From Gonatopus flavifemur (Eukaryota > Arthropoda > Insecta > Hymenoptera > Dryinidae): a stretch of DNA of 64,000 nt. The position numbers and the translations under genes are program-made. The notes below the pieces were generated by a model. The model did no database searches and was not told the DNA's origin. It saw only the letters and a list, made by a program, of their open reading frames with translations. Location of the stretch: the NCBI GenBank assembly GCA_018340375.1, contig JAFFJZ010000006.1, positions 27,596,001 through 27,660,000 of the forward strand, given 5' to 3'. This document shows positions 1 through 11,805 of this stretch, piece by piece (position 1 is the stretch's first letter; every line of letters starts with the position of its first letter).

Positions 1-918
1 GTGTAAAAATATAGACTAATATCATTAGCATCCAAAGTCAATTTGAGAATTTGTTGTCCTTGAGTCTATCCAGTGGGACGTGTCATGCATGACGTAACAA
101 GAACAAAAAGAAAGGTAGAAGAATGAATACGTTATTGTAATGACGTACAGTATAAGCCACATAGGATGTAAAAACCAGCGCATAGCCAGCGTGCCACGTG
201 TATTTCGATCCCTCTTTCTCGAGATCTCCACACACAAAACACAATATTGGGATAAAAAATGATTCTTCTTATCCCACAAATTCATTTAATTTCATTTCTA
301 CTTCTATTCCACTCCTCTTTCCATTGGAATTATTTTATCACGCGATTTATCTTGCATATTTTTTACTCTCTGTAGTTTCTTTTTTATCTGACAGAATAAT
401 GAAATTGATCGAAGAGAACCTTGATACCAATTGGGTCGAGAAACAGGTTGGCTAAGATAATTCGCATGCTTTTTTTCTCCTGCTTCTTCTTCTTCTGCTC
501 CTTCTTTGTCTCTTTGTTTCTTCTCTTCGACTAGAATGAAGCAAACTTTGAGTTTGTAAATGGGAAATCGATATGTTCTACTTTCGAGGTAGGTAAAACG
601 TTGCGGAGGGTTCAGAGAAAGAATATTGTCAATTTACTTGGCGTTGAGGAAAAGATTTATCCTTTTTTTATGTGTTTCTGAACTTTTGGTAGAGAGTGAA
701 AATCATTGTCATTCGTTCACTCTCGGATAATTTATTTTTTTTCTTGTATAGGGATCAGAATTGAGTGAAGTTTCCGTAACGACAAAGTTTCAATGACGTT
801 ACATGAATGTTATATATCATATTACAATTAAAATGCATACAAAAATAGGATCGAGGCGAATAAAATTCAAATCTTTATCCGAATTCGTGCGAATCTATTC
901 AAATTCTTGACCAGGAAT
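1..918. other. Single-copy spacer with a pyrimidine tract
   Basis: No gene or element is recognisable. A roughly 60-base C/T-rich tract lies at 469-529. Confidence 0.4.
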
Positions 919-920
919 TG

Positions 921-1306
921 CATTGGAAGAATCTTCTTTGTAAAAATCACCGTGAAATTCCGGGGATTGAGGGATGAGTGACGATTTTTCAAAAAATTAC
1001 AGTGCAGCCTGCACGGAAGAAAATGAACTGTTAATTTTACCAGAATTCCGGTTACTATATGGACAGCAAGGAATATCTGTGACTTTTACTGGAATTCTTG
1101 TTAAATCTACCGGAGACTTGATTCATTTAACTAGAATTCCGGTTAAAATAGCAGTAATTCTCGCTGTCCATATATTAACCGGAGTATTTTTTTTCCGTGT
1201 GTGAAGATGAGTGAATTTTCTGCAAATTTTACCAAACGCACGGCGGTTTTTTGAAGAATTTTCACTTGTCCCTCACGGTAATTTTGCAAATAAAATTCTT
1301 TCAGTG
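921..1306. mobile_element. Outer fold-back element, TG duplication
   Basis: Ends CATTGGAAG...CTTTCAGTG with complementary arms, TG at 919-920 and 1307-1308. A second element (1012-1199) is inserted in it. Confidence 0.6.
1012..1199. mobile_element. 188-bp CACGG fold-back element, TG duplication
   Basis: Ends CACGGAAGAAAATG...TTTTTTTTCCGTG, TG on each side. A copy differing by few bases lies at 25874-26060. Core words: AGAATTCCGGTTA and CTGTCCATATA. Confidence 0.85.
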
Positions 1307-1402
1307 TGTAAATTGATTTTATGAATTCATTTCGAATGCAAGCATCATGTGACATGGTTGTAACAAACTTTTGCGCAATATTTTATGTCACTAATAAGGT
1401 GA

Positions 1403-1550
1403 ATGGCTATTATTTCGTCAGGGTATCATAAAATTGATAAATCAAGCTGTTGTGAGCAAATTATGAATATTCTTTGGTACAAAACGCCACAAATGCATTG
1501 TTTACAATTGCTTAATGATCAATTTTATCAATGAACTGACGAAATAATAT
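1403..1550. repeat. Short inverted repeat
   Basis: Arms contain TATTATTTCGTCAG and its complement about 100 bases apart. Ends not resolved. Confidence 0.5.
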
Positions 1551-1553
1551 CCA

Positions 1554-1809
1554 CATTGAAAGAAATAATTAGGTACCCTGACTCCAAATTAGTTCCAGCA
1601 ACTAGATACGGTTGTTGATATTTGGATAACTAAAACGAGCGTTGGCTCAACTAAATTCAAATTTAATTTCTCCGACTTTAATTGCTGTTACTAATTTGAA
1701 GTTGCCTTGACTACAGTTTTTATAACCGGCTTCTATTCTTTTATCACTCGGAACTAATTTTTACAACTAACTTCAGTTCATTCGGTCAAATAAATTATTT
1801 TTTTCGGTG
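1554..1809. mobile_element. Fold-back element, CA duplication
   Basis: Ends CATTGAAAGAAATAATT...AATTATTTTTTTCGGTG with CA at 1552-1553 and 1810-1811; old and diverged. Confidence 0.5.
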
Positions 1810-1838
1810 CAGTGACGAATATATAGCCATTTACCGTA

Positions 1839-2375
1839 CACGGAGAAAAAGAAATACCAATTTTTCCCTATTTTGCTTGCTAAACCAGGAACAGGAAGGT
1901 TTGTAAACTGGATTTTCACATAAAAATACGAGAGATTACGAATGAATAAGTGAATTTTACTATACGCTTTATGAAATTTTCAACCCTACACTGAAAAAAA
2001 AATTTATTCCAGTCAAATAAATATTTATTTGTCCTGTACCAAAGAAATATTTATTAGAATTAACAAAATATTCTTTGGAACCAAAATAATTCATTGGAAT
2101 CAAATAAACGATTGAAACCATCTATTTAATTCAAATAAATTATTTTGGTTCCAAAGAATATTTTGTTGATTCTAATGAATATTTCTTTGGTACAGGACAA
2201 ATAAATATTTATTTGACTGGAATAAATTTTTTTTTCAGTGTACCTACTATTCTTTCTACAATATTCGTAATCTTCCGTATTTTTGTGGGAAAATTCTATT
2301 TACAAACCTTCCTGTTTCCAGTTTACTAAGAAAAATAACAAAAATTCTCATATTTTCGAGGGAATATATTTGTGA
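1839..2375. mobile_element. CACGGAGAAAAAG-family element interrupted by another element
   Basis: Left end CACGGAGAAAAAG after TA (1837-1838); right end degraded. Arms share AACAGGAAGGTTTGTAAA and AAAAATACG..AGATTACGAAT with 51969-52278. The 1989-2240 element sits in its centre. Confidence 0.65.
1989..2240. mobile_element. 252-bp CACTGAAAAA fold-back element, TA duplication
   Basis: Nearly perfect inverted repeat with TA at 1987-1988 and 2241-2242. Arms carry AATAAATATTTATTTGTCC and CCAAAGAAATATT words. Inserted into 1839-2375. Confidence 0.85.
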
Positions 2376-3466
2376 CGATGTTTTTGAAACTTTAGATACC
2401 TAATAAATTTCTTAATCGACATTTTTAGACGATTTTTAGATGTTAATTATTATTTCAAAGTATCAAAAAAGATGTTTCACCCGCAGGCGCACACATGACG
2501 CGGATTTTGAATCCAATGTCAATTCAGATAAATTATTTTGAACTTGAAAGTCATTTGAACATCAATTACCATCTTCTTCGGAATGAACTAGTTCTTTTCC
2601 CTTCAGTCCGTTTTTAGGTTTGCAGGAGTGGGGGAATCGGAGAATGTCTATTATCTTTTGCTCCTTCCGCTGTAAAATACGAAACAGAGATAAAAAGAAG
2701 ATACAACCCAGCCCGGTGATTAGAAAGAAAAAAAAACCATGAAACCCTGTGTGTAAGATCTGCGCATTGTCGGTTGGTGACCATTTTAATACAACACACA
2801 TAGAAAAGGAAAGAGTACGAGCAAAGAAGAGGAACGGTCGAAGAAGGGAAGGGGGAAGTTCCAATGCTTGGCTTGGGGACCAATGACCTAGCCGGTTGAG
2901 AGATGTGTGTAACCGACTCGACTATAGCTCGATCTCCAGTGTGTAATGTAATGTTGTAGCTTAAATGTATGCTGTTGTGTCTCCGTCATCGTCGTTCCTG
3001 ACGTTAACGTATGCACACACATGCGCGCGATGACGAGATTTTACAAGAGCTGAGACCTAAGAAGCATCCTACACTCCTCAGCGGTCCCAATAACCATACC
3101 CTATATGCTATTTACCATCAATGTTCATCTTGGAGCAGATTTTCGAAAGTATCGCGAGCTAAATTCAATGGGATTTATTTTGTATCGAAGAAACCCTTCT
3201 GATCTAACTACATATGGCTCCTGCAATCCTAGCGAATCTGGGTGAACCGACAAGCCATTAAAAATTCCGGTTACATTTTGGTGAAAAATCTTGGTTTTTG
3301 GGACGTTTTTTTCAACAAAAATTGACCAAAATTCACCCAACCTCAATTTTGGTGATTTTCCGGTTATTTTGTAGTAATTTTCTGGGTTACCTTTTTTGGT
3401 TACCCTTCGGGGGCAGATTTGTTCTAGGCAACCATTGCTTTCCGGTCACAAATAGGTCATTATACG
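2376..3466. other. Spacer, no gene seen
   Basis: 2460-3240 looks single-copy. 3240-3466 contains ACCGGTTA/TTTTGGTGA words that partly pair with 5480-5570, so an older element probably surrounds the 3469-5475 nest. Confidence 0.35.
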
Positions 3467-3638
3467 TATACGGAGGAAAAAACTAACAATAACATTGCTG
3501 GATTGACAATAAAATATTGTTATATATCAACCCACAATAAATATCGTAAAAATATGACTGTCCCTATTACTCAACTTGCGAGAATATTATATTGTCAAGA
3601 GTATTAACAATTCAATTATTCAATTCTGCAATATTATA

Positions 3639-4626
3639 CTGGGTGATTCAAAATTGCCGTACACTTTTCTGGGAGCGGATTCTTGATGAAATTCTGAGAA
3701 GATTTTGGTCTGGAATATTCAGATCTGATCCTTAGATTCGGAGATATGAGCATTTTTTAATTTGTTGAAGAATCCAAATACCTCGAAAGTACCACATTTC
3801 TGACTTTTGAATCCAACGCCATTCTCTAAGTCATATCACGGGGTATCCCTAGAAAAAAAAACCAAATTAGCTTCCTTCGTTGTGGAGTTATAGCGATTCG
3901 AAGTTGTTGAATTCTGATTGGCTGAAATGCAAGAAAATTTCAAATCGATATAACTCCACAACGAAGGAAGCTAAATGAGATTTATTTTTTCTCAGGAATG
4001 TCTCGTGTTCTGACTTAGAGAATGGTGTTGGATTCAAAAGTAGTGTTGCCGCGAGCCGCAAAACGAGCTGTAACGAGCTTTTGACTTCAACTGGGTTCAG
4101 CTAGGACTATAAGAAGTGAAAATTCTCACAATACTCGTTTGGATGGTTCTGTAGTTCAGTTCGAAGGTTCCATATTATCGCACAGTTCCGTGGATTTGGA
4201 TTTTCAACCGATTCATACATCAAATAGCACAGATTCAGCTCGAAACGTTGGCTCGAAACCGGCTCCAGTATAAATTCATTTGGAACTCGTTTCCATGAAG
4301 GTATATTCCAATTTGAACTTTCAAATCCAGTTGAGAGTTGATTGAATTGAATTTCAAATCAATTTGATTGATTAAAGAGGAGTTCATTTTCAATCCAGAT
4401 AATCTAAAACCTAGAATTCTTTATGGCTCGTTTCGCGGCTCGCGGCAACACTATTCAAAAGTCAGAAATATGGTACTTCTGAGGTATTTGGGTCTTTCAA
4501 AAAATGAAAAAATGCTCATATCTCCGGATCCAAGGATCAGATCTGAATATTCCGCACCAAAATCTTCTCAGAATTCCATCAAGAATCTGCTCTCAGAAAA
4601 GTGTACGGCAATTTTGAATCACCCAG
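3639..4626. mobile_element. 988-bp CTGGGTGATTC fold-back transposon, TA duplication
   Basis: Ends CTGGGTGATTCAAAATTGCC and its complement, with TA at 3637-3638 and 4627-4628; complementary arms extend several hundred bases. The ends and TA target suggest a non-autonomous Tc1/mariner-type element. Confidence 0.8.
4043..4451. mobile_element. 409-bp GTGTTGCCGCGAG element, TA duplication
   Basis: Ends GTGTTGCCGCGAGCCGC and GCGGCTCGCGGCAACAC; TA at 4041-4042 and 4452-4453. Inserted in 3639-4626, whose arm sequence (ATTCAAAAG) is interrupted exactly at the TA. Confidence 0.85.
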
Positions 4627-4784
4627 TATAGTTATATGAATAATTGATATTTAAATATTTACAAAATATTACTTTGGACTGAGGAAAACAATGTTCCGTC
4701 CGAATTGATTTCTACAAACATTCTATCACGATTTTTTTGGATTCGTTCGTGAAGAAAAGGGGATTTTAAGGTCCACAATTGGAA

Positions 4785-4872
4785 AGTTGCCTCAGAGCGA
4801 GATTCGAACCCGGGTCCTCCGAGTGGGAAACAAAGCCTTTATCATATTAACAGATCTCCAAGATGACAACTG
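4785..4872 (-). mobile_element. tRNA-derived SINE, copy 1
   Basis: On the minus strand it has an RNA polymerase III B box (GGTTCGAATC, 4801-4810) preceded by a D-arm and anticodon-arm-like stretch shared with copies at 8793 and 21222. No anticodon-loop function is implied. Confidence 0.65.
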
Positions 4873-5477
4873 AGTACTTGATTTGCCATTTATGGTAATC
4901 CTCGACTCTGTTCAGAGCTTACGATGAAAATATATTCAAGGCGAACATAGAATTGCGCGAGTTAAATGAATAAATTAGGATCCGAATCGAGGAATTTTTT
5001 CAGGAATGAATAAACCTTGTCAAATTTGTTTATGAAACTCATGTAAAGTTTGTTGATCAATGTTGAATTGAAATGAATTTTTGTGTGTTGTGGATTCAAG
5101 AAAAACTTCATCGAAGAAAGGTTAATAGAAAAATGGATCGTGATGGATCAAAATTAATTTCTCATGGGATTAATTGTTCTGTTTTATAATGTTCAGAATA
5201 TATAGCTGATTTGACAATGAATGGATTTCGTTTGTTAATTCAATTATACTTATTGTGCTCGCTGCTTGATATTGTTTTGTCAAATCAACAATGTTTATTG
5301 TGAATTCAAACGGCAACTCATATTGTCATTTGAACCAGGGACTTTCGACAATACAATTCTTGTTAAAAAAACAATGTGCTGTTGCTGTGAGAACAACAAA
5401 TAATTGTATAACCAACAATAGAATGTTAACAACAACTTTATGTTGCTGGTTCTACTACACACATTGTTTTCCGTGTA

Positions 5478-6196
5478 GTAAAAACCATCTGGGTAACCAT
5501 TTTCTGACCAAATTTTTTACCAAAACAAAAAATAACCGGAAGTAAACCATAAAAATTGGTCACTTTGGAATCGCCAGGGAATCCGATGAAGAGCCATTAC
5601 TGGTCCCTTGAAACGCCTCCAGTCGTACTTGCTGATTTACAAAGGATTCTACAAATTCTTGAAACGTCGAATAATTCCCTCTGTGTGCATCAACATAGAG
5701 CCAATTCCGCGCCAGGAAAAGGCTGAAGTTGACTCAATTTATGCACACATGGGTCTATCAATATTTTAACATAATTTTTGTTAATCAGGGGAATGAATTC
5801 TGAAAATCCTTGGATAATCCTTGACATAAATTCTGAATTTTCACGAAATGAGAGCGACAAGTCGGATATAACCGCGTAATCGATAGATTGACTGCACAAA
5901 CCAATTCCACGGGGGTATCTCAATCGATCAATCACTGTCGGATTTGAGGCGAACCCATATACGAGACACCTCTGTAGGAACAATGGAGAGAATGAGTAGA
6001 TGATCCACTTACGTAACCCACAGGCATCCTAGATGAACGATAGAAAAATGCCCAAGCACATTTTAGAAGATGGCGAAATGAGATGGTACTGAGGGAAAGA
6101 AATTTGCCACAGATCGAAGCATTGAGTATAGAATAATAATAATACGTCTTTTCGCTGTCACAGCTAACTGGATTGCCGAGAGAGCAACAAGATTAA
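5478..6196. other. Unassigned stretch left of the mariner relic
   Basis: Probably contains the decayed 5' part of the transposon at 6197, but I could not align any catalytic motif. No other gene seen. Confidence 0.3.
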
Positions 6197-6523
6197 CTAA
6201 AACAGAGAACATTAAAAGGCCGTCGTTTTACAAGCATAGATGACATTAAAAGCGAATCGCTGAAAGAGCTAAAAGCTATTACAAAGATCGAGTTTCAAAA
6301 GTGTTTCGAGGATTGGAAAAAGCGTTGGCACAAGTGTATTATATCCAAGGGGGATCCCTAGCAGAAATCACTCTAGTAATTCTCTAGGCCTTGCGAGGCC
6401 TCATCAGGCCCTTGTGAGAGACTTGCGAGGCCTCGTAAGGCCTTTTAATCGCCTAGAGAGAATGACTAGAGTTATTTCTCCTAGGGATTTTTTGAAGGGG
6501 ACAAAATAGATATTGATGAATAG
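6197..6523 (+). pseudogene. 3' end of a decayed mariner-like transposase, split by a fold-back element
   Basis: Codons 6197-6355 give about 53 residues matching the C-terminal end of insect mariner-like transposases (RRFTSIDDI, then EFQKCFEDWKKRWHKCI). After a 131-bp insertion (6356-6486) the expected tail resumes at 6494 as EGDKIDIDE and stop. The join is one base short, and an in-frame TAA precedes 6197. A mariner-type 3' end (TTTTTAACACACCTTG, then TA) follows near 6588. The 5' part is not recognisable. A dead relic. Confidence 0.75.
6356..6486. mobile_element. 131-bp fold-back element inserted in the mariner relic
   Basis: Ends CCCTAG...CTAGGG with self-complementary arms (GAGAAAT, ACTCTAGT, ATTCTCTAGG and complements) and a core of GGCCTTGCGAGGCCT words. 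AT is duplicated at 6354-6355 and 6487-6488. Because both sides belong to a known coding frame, this gives independent evidence for the 2-bp duplication. Confidence 0.8.
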
Positions 6524-6680
6524 ATAAATATTTTTTTCATAAAACGAAAATTCTCGTTATTTTTTTAACACACCTTGTACTTTTTTATGAAAATTCGAAT
6601 GTCATTGGGCAAAGAAATGATCAACAACGGAAGAATACATCTGACTGTCAGGACGATTTTCAGTGAGAAAGTGATTTCTG

Positions 6681-7713
6681 CACTGAGAAAAAAATAAGTG
6701 CCACTAACCACCACGCGTAGTTGAAGAATTTATGAATGAATCAACGAATTTTTAGTTGAAATGACTTGGAAATTGTAGACTCAACTGCGCCACCTTTCAT
6801 TGTATCAAACATATCATTTGATTTTATGAACCAATGTGTGTCAACGTCACCAAATCACAGAAGAAGTTTCATTCAAAATCTCACGTAGTTGACTCAACAG
6901 AGTCGGCCAATCTGGGGAATGATTCAATGCAACCCATAGAGGGTTCATCAATTAGCCCAATAATGGCACGTTACTGGACCACAAACGGCGTTCTTCGCCC
7001 ATTAATGGCTCATCAATGGTTAATTGCTGGATGATAACGTGGGTCCAGTAATGGCAATAAATAATGGGCCATGTATGAAATTATTGATTGGCCCAGTAAT
7101 GGGGCTAAATGATCCCGATTTAGGGCCATAAATTTCGGGATAATGTTCGAATGTCAGCCATCAATGGCAGATTACTGGGGCATAATAATAATAATGATAT
7201 CCAATGGTGATATGAGTGCGTTCCAGAATAATTGGTTCAGTATTAGTTCAAATGAGTGGTTAAGTGTGAACACTTTTTATATGGCGCGTAATATACTTCG
7301 AAGTATTTTACATAGTTTACGACACGTAAGAAACCGAGTATCTTACGCATAAAATCAACCCCTTGCCTTTGGGGGAACAGGAGGGTTCAAGTATCTCACA
7401 TATATTACGTGTCAGAAACCAAGTATGATAGGTAAGAAATTGAAAAATCACGTGATAAACCCAACCCTGATAGCCGTACATCGGCTGATTATCGGCTGTT
7501 TTCATTGCTGGCCTTTCTTATCAGCCAGTGGTGGGCCACACTTGTGCCAATGATATGAATCCATTGTTGGTCATGCAATGGTAGCCATACATGGGCCAAT
7601 TATTGGCTGTGTTTACATTATCGGGGTTTCCTGTATGGGAACCTCCAGAGTTGGTTGAACGTATTTAACCTCCTGGCGTAGTTGAGTCAACTACGTCATC
7701 TTTTTTCTCAGTG
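6681..7713. mobile_element. 1033-bp CACTGAGAAAA element, TG duplication
   Basis: Ends CACTGAGAAAAAAATAAG and TTTTTTCTCAGTG with TG at 6679-6680 and 7714-7715; inner arms share GTAGTTGA(C)TCAAC. The core is dense in CCCATTA/TAATGGG and TGGCCCA words, probably further nested copies. Confidence 0.65.
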
Positions 7714-8335
7714 TGTGTACTTTGTAGACCAGCGTGCCCGCCGGAAGGTTAACAAGATATTTGCTAATTCGGCAAAATTTTCCAGCCGTCTGTATATCCA
7801 TTAATACAATTCCGGATTGCTGAATGGCAAGGAAGATTTTTGCTAATTCGGCAAAGCAAATTTTCGAGGTTTGCTGTCCCCAATAAAAATATTTCTCTTC
7901 AAAACTTCAACAATTTCTCTGCAAAACTTCATTATCGCAATTCTTAGAGAAAGAAAGAATTTTTTCAACAGATTCATCTTCCAAAACTCTGTGAAATTCT
8001 GCATATTTCTGAAAATTTCTATTGCCAGTAAAGGTTTCTCTGTACATTTCCAACTTATTGGTCAAAGCTGTTTTGTTGAGAAATGTTGAATTTTTTCAAC
8101 ATTTTTCCACTTGATAAATGGTGGAAACATTTGATGGGGAAAGGAATTTTCTCCACGAATTCATAGATTTCTCTGCAAACTACATTTGCAGAAAGAAATT
8201 TGAATTTTCTCTTTATTCGTCTATTCCAAGAATATTACGGCTTGTGGCGGAGAGTTGAGTTTTCTATACAAATTCATACATTTTTCTCAAATCGCATTTG
8301 CGGAGATAAAGTGAATTTTTTCAAATTTTTCAATC

Positions 8336-8757
8336 GACTCAAAACAACTTAAGTAAAATTCACCGGTAGGCCTCGAAAAAACCTCTCTCCCACGACCCAC
8401 TCATTCTTCCTTTCGGAGGATTCTGAATCGATTAGTCTATATTCGACGGGAACGAATTTTTCAAAATTTTCTATCGATTTGACCCAGCACTTGGAAAAAT
8501 TTACAAGTTAAGGTCGAAAGAAACCTTTCTCCCACGATCTACTCATTTTACGTTTCATAAGATTCTGAATCGATTGGTCTATATCTTACAGGGACGAACT
8601 TTCAAAATTTTCTATCGATTTGACTCAGCACTTGGAAAAATTTACAAGTTGAGGTGAAAAAAATCCCCTCTCCCACGACCTATTCATTTTTCGTTTTAGA
8701 AGATTCTGAATTGATTGGTCTATACCTCACAAAAACGAATTTTTCAAAATTTTCCAT
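8336..8757 (+). repeat. Three tandem copies of a roughly 141-bp unit
   Basis: CTCCCACGAYCYAYTCATT recurs at 8387, 8529 and 8670, with GATTCTGAATYGATTRGTCTAT after each. Minisatellite-like; no coding frame conserved. Confidence 0.8.
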
Positions 8758-8792
8758 TGCGATGATTCCCATAAGTGGTACTTTAAGATTAC

Positions 8793-8893
8793 TGTAGTCA
8801 TCTCGGAGATCCGCTGATGTGATAGAGGCTTTGCTTCTCACTCGCAGGACCCGGGTTCAATCCTCATTGAGGAAAGTTCCTAAAAATGGACTT
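8793..8893 (+). mobile_element. tRNA-derived SINE, copy 2
   Basis: Shares the words ATCTCGGAGATCC, TGATAGAGGCTTTG and a B box GGTTCAATCC (8854-8863) with copies 1 and 3. It sits inside the 7878-9277 fold-back region. Confidence 0.7.
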
Positions 8894-9277
8894 TCAATGT
8901 GGTGTCTCTTCCGTAATGTCATTCAAGTCGAACTGGAAGGAGATTTGTAGAGATAAACTCTGAACAAACATTTTTTTTCTCAAGCAAAAGTGAATAGATA
9001 AAACAGAGATTTGTAGAGTAATGCAGAAATATGCAGAGAAGTATTTAACGTGATATGGAGATTTGGCGAGTTTTGTACGAATTTTGTGGAGAAATTCATC
9101 AAATATTACGAAGATTGGAAGAATTATGTACAATTTTGCAGAATAATGCAGAAATTTGTAGAGTAATATTTATGGTTGAAAATTCTGCAATTTCTCAAAG
9201 CGTCCGAAATCTGACAGTTATGTAGAAAAATCTGAAGAGTTTTGAAGAATTTTGGAGAGAAATATTTTTATTGGGGG

Positions 9278-9693
9278 TTTTAGCAATTTTTTGTCTTCAA
9301 GTAAAGATAAATAACTATGATTTATCAAATTTTGAATGAAACTTTTGAGAGTTTGAACTTCCATTTCGTTTTTATAAACGATTCATACTTCAAAAATATC
9401 AGAAGACCGCCGGTGATCCATTCACCCTGCATTCCCCAGTAGTTTCTACCCTGTGAAAATTTTTTTTTGAATATTCCTACATATTTATTGGGAGTAATCG
9501 ACACATACACGCGTGAGAAATTTTCCCAACTTGTCCGGAAATTTACAGTAAAATGTTGGGAAAAATCCCATAAAGTTTGTAAATTTCATATAAATGTACC
9601 GGAAATTGATTTCAGTAATCGGAATTTTCCGGTTATTTTTCACAATGTACTACACCCAAGAACAAATCGAGGACAGTAAAAGTCATATTTTCA
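9278..9693. other. Spacer with degraded AT-rich repeats
   Basis: No gene. 9510-9650 has TTCCGGTTA/AAATTTCC words suggesting an eroded fold-back. Confidence 0.3.
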
Positions 9694-9695
9694 TA

Positions 9696-9931
9696 GACGG
9701 AGAGAAATGATGTTCCAAAGATTTCTCAATTTTATAGTGAAGTAGTGCGGTTAAGTTAAATAGTATAATATTTACAACTGAATATAGTAAAAATGTATGC
9801 TTTATGATGTGGAGTTGCAACAAATCGCATGAACTTTTACTACATTCGATTGTAAATATTATACTATTTAACTTAACCGCACTACTTTACTATAAAATTG
9901 AGATATCTTTGGAACATCATTTTCCTCCGTG
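9696..9931. mobile_element. 236-bp ACGGAG fold-back element, TA duplication
   Basis: Arms of about 90 bp are almost identical (TGATGTTCCAAAGAT, GCGGTTAAGTTAAATAG). Ends GACGG/CCGTG, TA at 9694-9695 and 9932-9933. Confidence 0.85.
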
Positions 9932-10068
9932 TATTTTCTAATCATAATAACAACAAAAAAGAAAGATTGACTTTGACTTTGAAAGTTAATAATCAGACAG
10001 TTCACGGTAATTACTCAGCCTCTTTATATACACTTCGTATATACCTCAATTTGACACTCAATCCACTT

Positions 10069-10094
10069 CTCTCTCTCTCTCTCTCTCTCTCTCT
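10069..10094. repeat. (CT)13 microsatellite
   Basis: Perfect dinucleotide run. Confidence 0.95.
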
Positions 10095-10232
10095 GCGTAT
10101 TCAAACGAGATCATTATATAAATGGGAATAATATTTATGAAAGTTCATAAGACACACAATTGAGAAAATGTTTCAAAAGGAATGCTGGTTTTCATTCGCA
10201 GCTTTTTTCCCGTTTTTCCCTTTGATACCACA

Positions 10233-10257
10233 GAACGAACGAACGAACGAACGAACG
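10233..10257. repeat. (GAAC)6 microsatellite
   Basis: Six tetranucleotide units at the edge of a GC-richer block. Confidence 0.95.
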
Positions 10258-11550
10258 AGCGACCGAAGGAACGGTAGGGACGGAGGGACGTGGGCGTGGA
10301 CGTGGGCGAGGTAAAATCTTCAGGGCCGGCGGCGATACAGCGACGGAGCATCGACCGGAGGTCACAGCTGGACGACGTATATCATAAATCCATTGGTTGG
10401 CCAGAAATTGCGCAAAGAATGGCATCGGTTACGTCCCTGGTGATCCAATTTTCTTTTCTCCTTTTTTTTTTATCCGCTTCCCTCTCATCTCTATCTCTCT
10501 CCTCGTCGTTTCGCGCAGACAGAGGATTTCATTACAACCGCGAGAGAGCTCGAGAAACGATGCAAATACGATTATTCCACCCTTCCCATTCGTTATTTCC
10601 CACGAATTTTATGCCATCCGTGAAATCTTGACGCGATCAGTCCTCTAAAGTGATAATGTTTTCCATTGATTCTTTTCGACTCGACAAAGAACATTTTTTA
10701 GACGTGGATTTTTGTTTTTAAAGACTGTTCCAAATCGAAGCTTTGACGAAGCAAACGAGATATCGTCATCGAATCGCGCGCCGTATGTTTTCATCTAAGT
10801 AATTAACCGAAAGGAGGATTATGTCCCAAGAGCTCTTGTCTTGTGTCTTTGAATTTTAACCAATTCTATGTAAGAGCGGGGCATAGAAAAGGAGAAAAGA
10901 AAAAAAAGAATTCCACCGTTATGAACTTGAATCACGCAATCGCCATAAGGATCAAACGGCAATTAGAATGGGCTACGCCGTTGAAACATCATAGAACGAG
11001 AATAATTGAGTCTACTGTTTCCGTAGAATCTATATTGGTTCCTCTTCATGTCTGTTATTTTGTTGGGGCTCGGTTGTTTCATTTGTAGGGTTCATTTATC
11101 TCAATTATCTATTCATTCCTCTTTAGGCTTAGCTATTTTGAATTGTTTTATTTCACATGTTCGTTTCGAACCATCCTATGTAGTATACCTAAGTATTTTT
11201 TTTTTAGAATCGTTTCGTATCATCAGAAAGGGTGTAAAGCTGTTATTATGAAGCCTATGCGGGTCACCTTATTCAATTATTGTTCACTTTGCTAATTAAT
11301 TTTGGGAAAAAGCCTTGACTGGACTGGTGGAAACTTTGCGATTGGCAAATGACAACTGGGGAAAAATCAATTTGGATCTATTTAAATCTAATTTTCTTTA
11401 AAAAAGAATCTCAATTCTTAGAAACAATTAATGCACACGAATTGTAATTGATTAAGGGCCATTGAGCATTGAACAACGGACAAAATTTTGCTACGTACTT
11501 TTTGAATAACTAAGCATCGATTAAAAATGTTAAATATCTAGCAATAAAGT

Positions 11551-11672
11551 CCCTGTTAAAAATGACGGAAAGGTTCGGAAACCAATTGGGACAAAAACCG
11601 ACATTAAACGGAATGAATCGTAAAGATTCGCAACTAAATTCTTTCGGTTTATTTTCGTCATTTTTAACAGGG
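11551..11672. mobile_element. 122-bp CCCTGTTAAAAATGACG fold-back element
   Basis: Ends CCCTGTTAAAAATGACG and CGTCATTTTTAACAGGG; flanking dinucleotides differ (GT, TC). Confidence 0.7.
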
Positions 11673-11805
11673 TCGCACTGCTAGGTTTCGGCTCTAAATA
11701 TTATATAAATCCAAAGCTCAAAACAAATTCCCGAACATGAAGAGATAAGTTATAAAAATTATTGACATTCGCAGGTTAATATGTTTATAATCGTTTGAAT
11801 GATTC

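Larger units (their letters stand above)
3469..5475. mobile_element. Outer shell of a nested fold-back cluster, TA duplication
   Basis: Ends TACGGAGGAAAA...TTTTCCGTG with TA at 3467-3468 and 5476-5477. The arms are rich in CAACAAT/ATTGTTG words, as in the 19881 element. It contains 3639-4626, 4043-4451 and SINE copy 1. Confidence 0.65.
7878..9277. mobile_element. About 1.4-kb fold-back region
   Basis: Arms begin CCCCAATAAAAATATTTCTC and its near complement and continue through TTTGCAGA/TCTGCAAA words. The centre holds a three-copy tandem array and SINE copy 2. No clean target duplication. Confidence 0.55.
9934..11550. other. Single-copy block with a GC- and CpG-rich core
   Basis: 10230-10640 is GC-richer and TE-free, with only short open frames on both strands. 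It could be a leader exon or regulatory element of an unseen gene. The rest shows nothing. Confidence 0.35.

Noticed and set aside
10145..10648. Overlapping frames on both strands of the GC-richer block
   Set aside because: Both strands open because of composition and the CGAA repeat; no domain in any frame.
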